This document shows positions 47,111-58,165 of a DNA stretch of 64,000 nucleotides, piece by piece. The notes below the pieces were generated by a model. That model ran no database searches and was not told the DNA's origin. It was given only the letters and a program-made list of their open reading frames with translations. Both the position numbers and the translations under genes were made by a program. The stretch lies in the NCBI GenBank assembly GCA_025642065.1, contig JAODUP010000549.1:62501-126500 (forward strand), given 5' to 3'. How positions within the stretch are numbered: the first letter of the stretch is position 1; each line of letters starts with the position of its first letter. The DNA comes from Paralvinella palmiformis (Eukaryota > Annelida > Polychaeta > Terebellida > Alvinellidae).

Positions 47111-48504
47111 AGGTCTTGTTATAAACAGTCTTTGATAATACGAGGCACTAAGACAGAGTTAGATGCACCAAATCTTTTTGGTATCTTCAGCTACATTCGC
47201 CTGAATATGGCGCAGTTGTAGTTTCAAATTTTGAAAATGATTTGTATTCATATAATCATAAGTTAATTAAATTTGATATAACAATATGTAATGGTTTGTT
47301 AACTTTAGCTATAGTTTTCTGATCAGAATGAAGCTGCAGACAAAAATAATGCTACCCAGCTCCATCCACAAAGTGCACAACTTTGGTACAATTAATGAAA
47401 AAATAGTTATATAATTTATTTGAACGTAAGAACTTTTCTAGTAAAAAGTATCAGTTATAAGTGTTAATATTTATTTATTATTTATCCACAGCAATGAGAA
47501 TGAGAAAAGATTTAAAAAATGTACATGCTTGTTAAATGATAAACCATTTTCCTAAATAGTAATATTTCTTTCTTACATTCAGAGTTTCAGCAATACACCA
47601 AAATGCTAAATCTTATTAATTTCTGTTCAAAAAAAGTCGAATACTTATATTTTCACAAAAGATTATTTTCAGTGAACTAATTGTAAATCACTTTTAATTA
47701 CTGCATGGCATCTTGGAGACCCAAAACATATTTAGATCATTTAAATTTCATAGTGTTCACATTAAACCATATTTTAAAAGGATATTATATATACAGGTAC
47801 ATTTGACATTTTCTGCGGATGTACGAACAATTATATGCGTTCCCGATAAAGTTTATTTAAATAAATTGTATATATATACAAAATGTACACGTGAAGAACT
47901 TAATTAAACATAAATCACAAATACATTAAATAAAAGGATAGACTTTTCCGAATGTAAACACAGTGAATAGACTTGTACTGTATAACGTAATAAAGATAAA
48001 TATTACCACCCAGCCACACTGAAATCTTATATTTATATTTGTTTATTTCACATACTAAGTTTTATTTCATATTTTATTATCAGCTGAGTGTCATATTGAA
48101 AAAATTCTTCTTCTGATCCATTATTCAACATAATATTTAGGTATTCGTTTAATTCGTAATATGATGTTATATAACCATGGTATTAAAACCACTGAACTGA
48201 ATATAATTTTTGGCGGAAAGGCAAGTCAGTGAGACGCAATTTAGCAAGGCCAGTCACAGACTATGTCGGTTACGAAATAATGTGTGTACGTTTATCCATG
48301 ATTTTGTTATCTATACCAAATAGTAATTCCGCTAGATGTGATCAAGGTTGACGAAATACTGTTTCGTTTTGCGCATTATCTTCATATTAGCTGTAAGTAT
48401 TGTATTATATGTCAGTGCATCTTTTAATCCGATGTGTATTCCTTATATAAAAATAAGTTCTAAATAAAAAATAGTGATAGAAAGTTCTGGTCTATTTATT
48501 TCAG

Positions 48505-48643
48505 TTTGCGTGACAGTTTCATCAGTCACTGACACTGCTGCAGTCTGCTGGCTAAGAATTTTCTGGATCATCAATTTCGTCTCGCAAGATCAACATAAAT
48601 ATCTAAATCACTTCGTACAGTCTACATTATATACACGAAATCT
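48505..48643 (+). other. Candidate noncoding 5' UTR exon of GHITM
   Basis: A good acceptor (tttatttcag, ending 48504) and a perfect donor (gtaagt at 48644) bracket 139 nt about 2 kb upstream of the start-codon exon, which itself begins at an acceptor. A second perfect donor (gtaagt, 48393) could end a first exon after the TTGGCGGAAAGG sequence near 48211. This rests only on splice-site inspection and chance matches are possible. Confidence 0.25.
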
Positions 48644-50680
48644 GTAAGTATTCAGTAATATTTACAAAGGATAATCTTAAAATAATTGTTATTCTATTCT
48701 TGTTAAGAGTAAGACACTCGACTTAACTAAATCTGAACTATACTCTATTATCTATAGTATAGATCTAGACACTAGATAGTCTGAGTATAGTCTATAGAAG
48801 AATAACAAGAGTCTATTAGATCTACTAAGTATAGAGTAGACTATACTATTACTACTCTATAAACCCCTATTTGTCATTTTGTTTTCTATATTTATATAAT
48901 ATTACCAGTTCTAGTACTATGTTAGTATGTATTTTTTCTCACTGGTATTATTACTCCCATGACGTAGCTGGAGAAGTATTGTTAAAATTATTATTAACTG
49001 TTCAATATCCAGACAAATATGATGTGATGTGATTCGAGCATATGCAGAAAGTCAGATCCAAAAAAATAGCAATACATTTTGTCACTAGATCTAGATCCAT
49101 GGCTCCTGTTTTTAAAAACAGTTTTAACTGCCACTTCTAATTCTATGGTACAGTTACTTGTTAATGATTTAAGTCTATTATTATGTGTTGCTTAAATAGC
49201 TGGACTTGAGAGCAATTATCTCTATTGTCTACAGCATCTGCATTTATAAATATATATCTGTATTGTATGTGAAATATTCTTTGCTGTTTCTTCAGTCCAT
49301 GATCCCAGAAGACAGATCAAACCTGGTCTGAAATTTTGATGTATGTAGTAGATCAATCCCTGTTTTCAGAATCTGTGTAGTAGTTACCTATTTAGACACA
49401 CGTATTGTTTCCTACAATACATTTATTACAATTGTGTTGTCCAGACAAAAGCATTTATATTAAATTACATTAATCTTCTGGCAAGAAAATTACACTTTCA
49501 TAGACCTGCTGGTATAGCACCACCCAGAAACCCTCCTGGTCAAGGTTCAAATCCTAGCGTTATGTACCAATGTTTACTCACTCATTGAAAAACAACCTCA
49601 AAATCGAAGATCAGTTCCCCTCACCAGCCAGTGAAATAATGATGATAATCAGGCTTTGTTCTCCAGCTAGCAGTGGAAATAATCACTTCTGTTATTTATT
49701 ATGTAGGCCCTTAATGCTGTTATAAAATGTTGATATTATTATGTCTTATACAGTTATAGCTTACTATATCAATTGTTATACCCTTTCTGGGGTCTATCAT
49801 AAAATTCTTTGTTGTTATAGGACAGTTGTAGTAAATATTACACTGATATTACACTAAATATTACCCCTGTACTTGCTTTCCTATTTATCACAAAACTTAA
49901 TTTTTATAATAAAATCGTATTTCAGGCTGTTTTCTACCCATGATCAATATTAACCTAAAGTTAACTTGATTTTGTTTAAATATATTGTGCTGCGCCAATT
50001 CATGGGCATCAGTCAGTGAATTAATTGGAGATCATTTTGTGGTAGTTCGTCAAATCTGTTTTAGGATGTTTTTAATTTAATTAATGCCTTTCTGTCTACT
50101 GATATTGGTGTTCCATCATAAATAGATTTAACTTGGGTATTTTAATTATGGTTTGTCAAGTTTTCTAGCTTTTTATAAAGAAATTGTAGGTTTGCTTTTT
50201 TTCTGATTAATATTATTGTCCATAACCTTGAAATTGAGAAAACCAAGCAATTCAGTATCCATACTTGTTCAATGTTAATCAGGTTTTCTTACATTTAAAT
50301 AAACATTCTTATGCATTTATTTTATGAAAAATAAAATCTCATGAATTTCTGCCACAAACAAAATATTAAAAACATTTATAAGACAATTTACAAATGAACT
50401 TCTATTTCTGTGTTGCATTATTTTTTAAGGCAAGAGATTCACCTTTTACTAATATTAAATGACTTATGTCTTGGATACTAGTAAAATATCCCGTAAATTT
50501 AAATTGCGTAATAATATTAATCTCTATCACCTACAATAACAGTTTTTTGTTTAGGAACACCTGAAGTTTTATGGTGTCATTTTTGCAAATTTTTTCTTGT
50601 GGCTTTAAAAACTCCTTAAATACGGATATTCTATTAATGCAGCAAACATTTGTATATCTGGTGACATTTCTCTCTGGCAG

Positions 50681-50914
50681 CAACAACTGTACGGCTCAAG
50701 ATGTTGGCGGCAAAGATGTGTCGCCTGCCGGTGGCAACTTTTGTCTCGGCACTGCCCCATTCCAGTGGCATGTCTGCTGCTGTACGCCCTCTGCGATCAC
50801 AATGCATCACGTGTCGAATTCAGAAGATGGCCTCATTTGGTCGTGCCTCAAGTCTACGTAAAGTTAAAAAACTGACACTTAAAGAAAGGGCAATGGCTCC
50901 AGCTGGAGATGGAG
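50681..50914 (+). CDS. GHITM: GHITM exon with start codon
   Basis: A pyrimidine-rich acceptor (ctctggcag) ends at 50680, so 20 nt of 5' UTR precede the ATG at 50701 and at least one further upstream noncoding exon must exist. The exon codes for residues 1-71 plus one base and ends at the donor GGAG/gtaaag. It carries the basic presequence. Reading through the donor meets a stop within three codons. Confidence 0.9.
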
Positions 50915-53900
50915 GTAAAGTATAATAAGCCTTTAATATTTAAATGATCTTGTATTTATTGTAGTTGTGTATTGAATTGTGTTTCAGAAATGTGCATGGA
51001 ATCACTAGAAATGTTGCATTTCAGATCTTAGATTAAAATCATTATTTTTTGTACACCTCGTTTTTAACAGTGTTTGTTTTTGTAATAATTATATTTGTCA
51101 CATTTAACCTCAGTTCTTTTGGCCAGACGTATTATGGTTACATTATTGTACTTACTAAATGTAATATTTTCAGACATATGATTATTTCATATTATACAAT
51201 TGTGTTGTAATTGTAACTAATGATACCAAACAGGCAGAAAACTTCATTCCAGAAATTGGATTGATCATCAATTTCCAGAAATGAACCAATCAATAATATT
51301 CACAGTATAATTTATGACATAATTTTTGTAACCATGTATATTGATTCTTATTGGTTGAGATTGTAAATAAACCCAAAATATCAGTAAGATGATAATTTTT
51401 CTTTGATGTAACGTTTCATGAATTGATTATAAAAAAGAGTAGAAATGTTTAGATTACTTGATCTGTGAATTGGCTCATTTTGTGTAATGTTCAAAATTAG
51501 GATAGCTGAATTTTTTTTTAATCGTTATTGGTGAAAATGGAACTGAATAGAATGGAATTGTCTGGTTAGTACAGATTGTCTTCGCTTATAGATTTGGAGG
51601 TTGCTCTGATGTCAGCGTTTGGACTTTTCTGATATTATGTTTTGTCTCTACCTTCCACCCCTAGCATTTACACTAGGTAAAGGAATGTTAGCTGGAGTAT
51701 CTGCTGTAGGCCTCGGAATGCTCTGTTATTATGGCCTGGGAATGTCTAATGAGGTTGGAGCTATTGATAGAGCTGCGTAAGTTATTTTACAATTGTGTGG
51801 TTTTATTTCCTATGTTGGAAAAAAAATTCTCCAATTGTCACCAATAAGTTAATTTAACTTTGCTAATCAGTAATCTGTTAGTCAATGTATGTTTGACAGT
51901 GTTTAAATATTTTTTTCGCTTACGATATTGAACATATGTCATCTCCTTTAAGTACCATAGTACTGTTGGTATCTGTTCTGCTGAAATAGCAATATCAGCC
52001 ATTTTGTAAGGTGCTGATTGAAATAACTTTATCTGTGTGATATAATTCCAGAATATGGCCAAATGTTGTACGACAGAGAGTTAAGGATACCTACATGTAT
52101 TTTGGTGGAAGTCTCGTATTTACAGCAGCGGCGGCTGTAGCTGCTAGTCGTAGTCCAATGATGATGAGACTTGTGATGAAGAATGGTTGGCTGGTTAGTA
52201 GTAAACAATTCGTTGTTTTCCTGGTGTGATTGACACTCACAGAAAACGTCTTTTGTCGTATTTTATTTAATATGTTGTGTTCGGTTCCTGGCATGTTTGA
52301 CTTCAAATCGTACCTAAGCAAATGGTTTTAAAAAATCAGTGGCAGACTAATGACCAGGGCACCGCCATGGTCTTCCTGATAGCATGGTTGGCCACAGATG
52401 TATAGCACCTGGGTTCAAACCCCCACCAGGCTATATCAGAAGGATGTTTCATCTTTCTAATAATAATAATCCATATTTATATAGTGTTAGAACCAGGTAA
52501 CCCTGTTCTGAGGTGCTGTACAGTATTATTCCTGACTCAGACCTGTTTCCACCCATCACACATCTCAACTCCCAAAGGAACATACAATGCATACTGCCAT
52601 TAAAGGTGCAAAGCATTACTCAAACACATAGCCATCATGTCCTGTCAGTCACCACATGATATTATTGCAGCTCACAGAGCCTTGAACCCATTACACTTCG
52701 GCTACGAATCCTACACTCTAACTAACTGCACCATCACCGCTCGATACAGATAGCCCAGTGGTTATAGCATTTTGCTGCAAACCTCCATGTTGTGGGTTAA
52801 AATCCAACAAATACCAGTGTTTAATAGCATATTTATTTCAAGATTTTACTATAAACAAATTATAAATCCATCAATAGCGGTGGATGTCAGCATATCTGTG
52901 TGAACTTATGTCCTGTAGAAAGTGATTCTGAAAACTAAGATCGTCGAGTCAGATACTTTTGAACTTCTGTCTGGGCTCAGGTCAGCTGATGTTTGTGCAT
53001 TTAATGTAGCAGCCCAACTTTGTAGAACAACTTGTAAGATGATATTAGGAAGGTGTCACATCTTTAAAAGTTTAGATCTTTTCTAAAATCTCACCTGTTT
53101 ATCATCGCTTTCACTGCTAAATAATTTTGATTGTTCAGATTTTTAATTGAGTTTTAGCTGTATATTATATTTGGGGTATTAGTGTAAAACACCCTTGGGT
53201 AGCTTGTACTTGTTTAGAGTGCCCTATTTAATAATTATCTATACTTCTGACAAGGTAGATATTTCATTCTTCAGTATTTTGTGTATATATCAGTCTGATC
53301 AGTACATTTCTGCTTAGAGAAACCCTTCACTTGTTTGTGTGTCCAAGTGTGAATACGTGAAGACTAAAGAATACAATCAGTGATACATTCACTGTAATAA
53401 CAAAATCTTTTCAGGGACTGTCCCCTTGACTCCATAAACCGGCAACCATTTTTCCATACTCTACCCCATAAATATATTATAGAGAATAGTGATTTAACAA
53501 TTACTACAGTAAATAGTAAAACAGTAACATTCAGAATACTTGCAATTAATTTATTGCAATTATATTAACAATTAATTGTATTACACCATTGACTTGTTAC
53601 ACCTCTTTCCTAAGTTTTCACATTACTCTGTCAACGACTTACTTGACTGTCAAAAGGGTAGACTTACGATTGACATTTGTTTTCCACAGTACACTTGATA
53701 TCCTCTGATCAGATAGAATTCTTGTTGCACCTTATGCAGGCAAACTGTGTTCAGACCTTTCTGCACAACATAGAATCTTGAGGCAAAGAAATATAGGGCA
53801 TCTCAGCAGCAATGTGGATAGAATACTGTACTGGAAACCTCATAACTATAGGCCAAATCTAAGTAATACCAATCAAATCCAAGTGATTTTTCCCTTGGAA

Positions 53901-56900
53901 GTTGCCACTTAGCCATATCCTCCAGAGATGACCAGTGTTGAAGCCAAACAAATATATCTCTCTTGATTGCCTACAATGTTGCCCTTCTGTAGTGAAAAGG
54001 AATGTCATATTCCTGCAAATATTTTGTGAATAAGACCTTTCAGGTGTGATATAACCGAATAGTCCATTTTTATTTTTGAAGAATATAAATACTACGGAAG
54101 TTGTTTTCAAATGCATCTGAATTTGAACATTTCATATTTTAATAAAATATCATGTCTAAATCTAATAGCATGTTTTGGTACTCCACCCCCCAGGCACTTA
54201 TTGGTACAATGGCTGCTATGATAGGAAGTGGTATGGTGGTCAGGGCCCTTCCGTATAAAGAAGGTTTTGGAGCAAAGCAGATTGCATGGATGGTACACAG
54301 CGGCATCGTGGGAGCCGTGATAGCTCCCCTCACTTTATTGGGTGGACCTCTGATGATTCGAGCTGCCTGTTATACAGCTGGTGTTGTTGGAGGTAAGCAT
54401 CTTTTCGGTTATCGTTTCACTCACATTTTCCCCTTTTGTTTTGACTTCATTTCTGGGGCGCATTCTCCAGATTGTTCAATACATATGGGACAGCAAGGGT
54501 TTCTATTTTTCATCTTTTAAAAAAAAGTTATTTTTGAATTAAACAAACACTGTAATGTATGTACAACAATTTCCTTTTTTTAGGTTCCTAATTTTGAATC
54601 TTTCTGATTAGATTCTGTTGGGTTCTATTTTTTGTGTGTGCATGGACGTGTGTGTGTCAGTAGAGATTGATTATTTTTCGAGGACCATTATACTCCTTTG
54701 AACTGTTTTCCTCTGTTAGTTTGCTTTAAATTTGTATCTAATAGTTTTAGAATTGTTGGGTCATAGTTAGTAAAGATTAGTATGTAATTTCATCTTCTCG
54801 GCTAAAATTATGGCACCATGTGGATGTTACTGTTGGTCCATTTTTGTGAAAGCAGAAATGTAGAGCAGCATCACAGATGAAAATAAGTTATTAATAACAG
54901 TTAAGTCAGGGCTAGAATTTCTACGCAAATTTGTGAGTCAATTAGTGCACATTTTTGGTGTGTGGATCATAGCTGATTCGCACAAAATTTAATTATTTTT
55001 AAATCTAACATCAAAGTTGTATGTAATTATTTTGATTGTATATGTCACAGCATGTAATGGATCAGTGAAATTGAACGTGCCATTGATATTAGCCACATGG
55101 TTTTATCAAGTCACTTTACAACAAAGTTTGCACAATGTACACTCAAAAAGTCCAACTATCAATCCCTTTATTGCATATTAGTAATTAATGTGTGTATTTA
55201 TTGAAGAAATAACTTCAAAGTCCACAAATGATTAAAGATGCACTTGCAGACATCGCCATTGTTATTTCATTTGACTGGTCGTGACTGGTTGTTGAGTACC
55301 ACTTGTAAGTGGTGTAATCATTCACTTTGCTAAAACATATGTGAGGTGGGAGGATTCCAAGACAGTTAGGCATCAACATATTCAAATAACTTAGTGGTCA
55401 GCTAAGAATGATATATTTAGTTTGATATATAGTTTTATAATTACAGATTTTTTTGAAAGCAGGAATGTAAGTTGTAACGTGGATGTGAGTTGATTCTCAA
55501 AAACTGGATTTGCAAGAATCAATGTTATTTCTTGCGGAGTTCTAGCCCTTTGAATGTAGTGACTAACTAGTTAGTACAATATCTATTGTAATACAAAATG
55601 GTATTAAAAAGAAGATTTAACCATAATGTTGCATTGCATTCAGTACCATCATAATCATGTATTTATCCTGTCGTCTTTGTTTATTAGGTTTGTCTGCCTT
55701 GGCCATGTGTGCACCAAGTGACAAATTCTTGTATATGGGAGGTCCACTTGCCATGGGACTCGGTGTTGTCATAGTTTCTTCAATTGGTAAGAGTTACAGC
55801 ATTAAAACATCGTAGTCTTAACTATAACACGGTGATTTGTTAAATGTGTGGAGTATGTTGTGTTTTAATCGTTTGTTGTTATCCGAGTTTAGTTAGTAAT
55901 TCAGAATGAATGAATGTGATGTGAAATAGTTTATTTAATATGTCTGTCAAATTTGATGTATGGTTAATTTTAATGAAGTATGTACCCTGAGATGATAATG
56001 GTTTTATTGTGGACTGAACTGTGTAATTTGTTTCAAGGACCAGTTTATAATTGGATGTACTTAAACACTCTGATATGCTTAGTTTTAAATGGAAAATGTT
56101 TGTACTTATGAAAAAAAATTTTTAGTTACTGCCAACTCGACCACTAAATCCAAGATTACATTCAACAAAAGTCGGAATACTTTTTGTTTTACTAAAAAAT
56201 ACCCTGGTAAAAAAATTTGCTTCTGTAACTCATCAATTTATATTCTGTTACTATAATTTTGCATTTTAGTTTTTGAACTTTTTGGAAAGTGTGCTACTGA
56301 AAACTGCTGGCAGCTACTTCAGTAGTACACTGGTTATAACACTACCCTGTGAACCTCCACATTATGGTTAAAAATCACTGTAATATATATGTTGGTGATA
56401 TGCTTCTCCCAAAAGAGTTACTTCTTGGCTATAAGTCACAGATTGGACCAGGATCAAGACAAAAAAAAACTGTGGTGGATAATTTGGTCATGTTTTTATT
56501 AAACTGGTCCTTTCTAAATCAGCTGACATGTTAAACCAATGTTTCCCATTCTTTGAGCAAGCCCTCTTCACTTCTCCAGTTTAATAATTCAATAATATCT
56601 CTTCGTCTAGGTGGCATGTTTATACCTCCAACAACAGCTCTTGGTGCTGGCATGTATTCTGTTGCTCTGTACGGTGGGCTGGCGCTGTTTGGTATGTTCC
56701 TCTTGTACGACACACAGAAAATCATACACAGAGCTGAAAATCATCCTGTGTACGCAATGCAGCCATATGATCCCATCAACAAGTGAGTATCTCAACAATA
56801 TGGATGAGTAATGGCTAACATACCAAATGAACACATTGCTGTGTCTGTGTGTGTGACTAACATTGGGGTCCTAATGATTGTTGGCATTGTGTAAAAGTAG

Positions 56901-57101
56901 CATTATTTAAAACGTTCGCGTCTGAAATATCATAATGCAATTTCGGATTGTTGTTAAAATGTGTGCATTATGATTGTAATAATTATGTCATAACGTTTTT
57001 GTTTTCGTTTTTTTAGCTCGGTTGGTATCTATCTGGACACAATCAACATTTTTATCAGAATTGCTACCATTCTGGCTGGTGGCGGTAACAGGAGAAGATA
57101 A
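50701..57101 (+). CDS. GHITM: GHITM/TMBIM5 (MICS1) orthologue, complete, 7 coding exons
   Basis: Growth-hormone-inducible transmembrane protein, a mitochondrial inner-membrane member of the BAX-inhibitor-1 (TMBIM) family. The human protein is reported to maintain cristae and act as a Ca2+/H+ antiporter. Joining 50701-50914, 51665-51776, 52052-52193, 54194-54392, 55688-55786, 56611-56782 and 57017-57101 gives 1023 nt, 340 residues plus TAA (human about 345). All introns are GT-AG and phases match (1,2,0,1,1,2). Residues 1-70 are rich in R, K and S with almost no acid, as in a mitochondrial presequence. Hydrophobic segments lie near 79-97, 124-140, 157-172, 193-211, 217-230, 241-256, 271-288 and 321-333. 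Family landmarks are CYYGLGMSNE (92-101), HSGIVGAV (191-198), LLGGPLMIRAA (204-214), MCAPS (229-233) and LLYDTQK (286-292). D289 and D320 align with human D294 and D325, reported as essential for exchange. The start is the first ATG in frame, with A at -3. Orthology is recognised from remembered human sequence, not a search. Confidence 0.96.
51665..51776 (+). CDS. GHITM: GHITM exon 2 (residues 72-109)
   Basis: The acceptor is cccctag and the donor is GCTGC/gtaagt. The exon codes for the first membrane segment and the highly conserved CYYGLGMSNE motif. Phase 1 in, phase 2 out. Confidence 0.93.
52052..52193 (+). CDS. GHITM: GHITM exon 3 (residues 109-156)
   Basis: The acceptor is taattccag and the donor GGCTG/gttagt, slightly weaker than the others. 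It codes for AIWP, the DTYMYFGGS loop and the second membrane segment, which is unusually alanine-rich (four consecutive Ala at 134-137). Confidence 0.92.
52357..52457 (+). mobile_element. SINE family A, diverged copy in GHITM intron 3
   Basis: The head GGGCACCGCCATGGTCTTCC, a strong B box (GGGTTCAAACCCC) and AGAAGGATGTTTCATCTTTC are present. It stops there and an ATA-rich family D copy begins. Confidence 0.72.
52461..52743 (-). mobile_element. SINE family D, full-length, in GHITM intron 3
   Basis: On the minus strand, a tRNA-like head (GGTGCAGTTAGTTAGAGTG, then GGGTTCAAGG), a long central part (ACATGATGGCTATGTGTTTG; CCTTTGGGAGTTGAG; AGGTCTGAGTCAGG) and a tail with CACTATATAAATATGG and (ATT)n. 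About 280 nt. Confidence 0.8.
52743..52815 (+). mobile_element. tRNA-like SINE head, family C
   Basis: TAGCCCAGTGGTTATAGC (A box) and GTGGGTTAAAATCC (decayed B box), with CTGCAAACCTCCATGTTG between. It directly abuts the family D copy. Confidence 0.6.
54194..54392 (+). CDS. GHITM: GHITM exon 4 (residues 157-223)
   Basis: The acceptor is ccaccccccag and the donor GGAG/gtaagc. It codes for the third and fourth membrane segments with HSGIVGAV and LLGGPLMIRAA, the most conserved stretch of the family. The preceding intron is 2.0 kb and holds three SINE copies. Confidence 0.94.
55688..55786 (+). CDS. GHITM: GHITM exon 5 (residues 223-256)
   Basis: The acceptor is gtttattag and the donor ATTG/gtaaga; phase 1 at both ends, 99 nt. 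It codes for the MCAPSDKFL loop and the GGPLAMGLGVV membrane segment. Confidence 0.94.
56313..56385 (+). mobile_element. tRNA-like SINE head, family C, in GHITM intron 5
   Basis: AGTAGTACACTGGTTATAAC, GTGAACCTCCACATTATG and GGTTAAAAATC, aligned with the head at 52743. Confidence 0.5.
56611..56782 (+). CDS. GHITM: GHITM exon 6 (residues 256-312)
   Basis: The acceptor is ttcgtctag and the donor AACAA/gtgagt. It codes for MFIPPTTALGAG and the LLYDTQK motif containing D289, then a polar loop ending in YDPIN. Confidence 0.95.
57017..57101 (+). CDS. GHITM: GHITM last coding exon (residues 312-340)
   Basis: The acceptor is tttttttag. It codes for the C-terminal helix with D320 in IYLDT and a basic GGGNRRR end, matching the GGNRKK end of the human protein, then TAA. 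Confidence 0.94.
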
Positions 57102-57585
57102 AGAGATGCGTTTCCTTCTGGGTGTGTCTGTGTAAATGATATCTCCTGATTTTAAGAACAAACGAAATGTGCATTTAGAAAAAAAGAAATCAGCTGCAGG
57201 AATTTTTTTTTTTTGACATTCGATGACACAACATAGATGCCTGTAGAGAACACCCAGCTGCTTTATGTTTACTGCACGTGTGCAGAAGTTTACAGTTGAT
57301 GTAGACCTCACAAACATACATGATTTTCCCTCTGTGATGTCACATTTCATGAATGTGTAATGATGTGCACTCAATAACATTAAAATTTATTATTTTCTCC
57401 ATTCGTAAACAGTTTTCTGTTCAGATAATTAATGAAGTGCTTGTTTATGTAATTTATCTCAGTTTGACGAACATAACAATGTAAAGTAAAAGGTCAGTAA
57501 CCATTTTTTTAAGTATTGATATGTTTTAGTCGAATATCTGACATAACTTGGGTTCAAATAAACATTGTTATAGTTGAAGTGTTGC
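57102..57585 (+). other. GHITM: GHITM 3' UTR
   Basis: About 450-480 nt follow the stop, including a T tract at about 57204-57214. A canonical AATAAA lies at 57557-57562, followed by a T/GT-rich stretch (57575-57620), the usual downstream element. A second AATAAA at 57814-57819 could serve a longer form. Confidence 0.65.
57557..57562 (+). terminator. AATAAA polyadenylation signal of GHITM
   Basis: This is a perfect hexamer 456 nt after the GHITM stop, with a T/GT-rich downstream region. Cleavage is inferred 10-25 nt further on. Confidence 0.65.
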
Positions 57586-58078
57586 ACGTATTTGTGCCTT
57601 TTTCGTGTTCTCTCCATTGGTGATCGACAGATTAGAGGACAGTTATCTGCCTATTGGTAACTGAACGATTCTCCAACAGTTGTTTGGCCAGAAGTGAAAC
57701 TGAATATTTATGTTATATCATCTTAATTCACTGGTAATGTATGATATATAGATGTGGGTGGGTGTCTGTTATTGAATAACTTATAGACGTAGGTGTGTGG
57801 GTGTGTGTTATTGAATAAATTATTTTATGGTATGATCTCAAGATTTCAACTAAGTATTTGACACTCACATGGAAATGTTTGGTAATATCTCATTAAATGG
57901 ATTGCCAACAAACATACCAATGACTGGATGAATGTTATTGACAGTGATTTTTGTATTCTAATGAGACTAGCTTTGTATGATGGGCACACATTAGGCAATT
58001 CTGTACTACATTGTGCATAGGGTCATCCTGGAGATTACAATGACCTATTCTCTGCATATGTTTTCGTTCTAAGATTTG

Positions 58079-58165
58079 AAGGCTGTTTCATTCTTCAGGT
58101 TCCCTTCAGAGGTCGATTGGTCCGTTTAGTCTGTCTTTTACCAAAAACGTGGCCGCACGATAACC
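58079..58165 (+). mobile_element. SINE family A, body fragment downstream of GHITM
   Basis: AAGGCTGTTTCATTCTTCAG through GGTCCGTTTAGTC and ACGTGGCCG; diverged, no head. Confidence 0.6.

Noticed and set aside
46768..47221. Two plus-strand frames over the CpG island
   Set aside because: No recognisable motif; CG-rich DNA has few stops.
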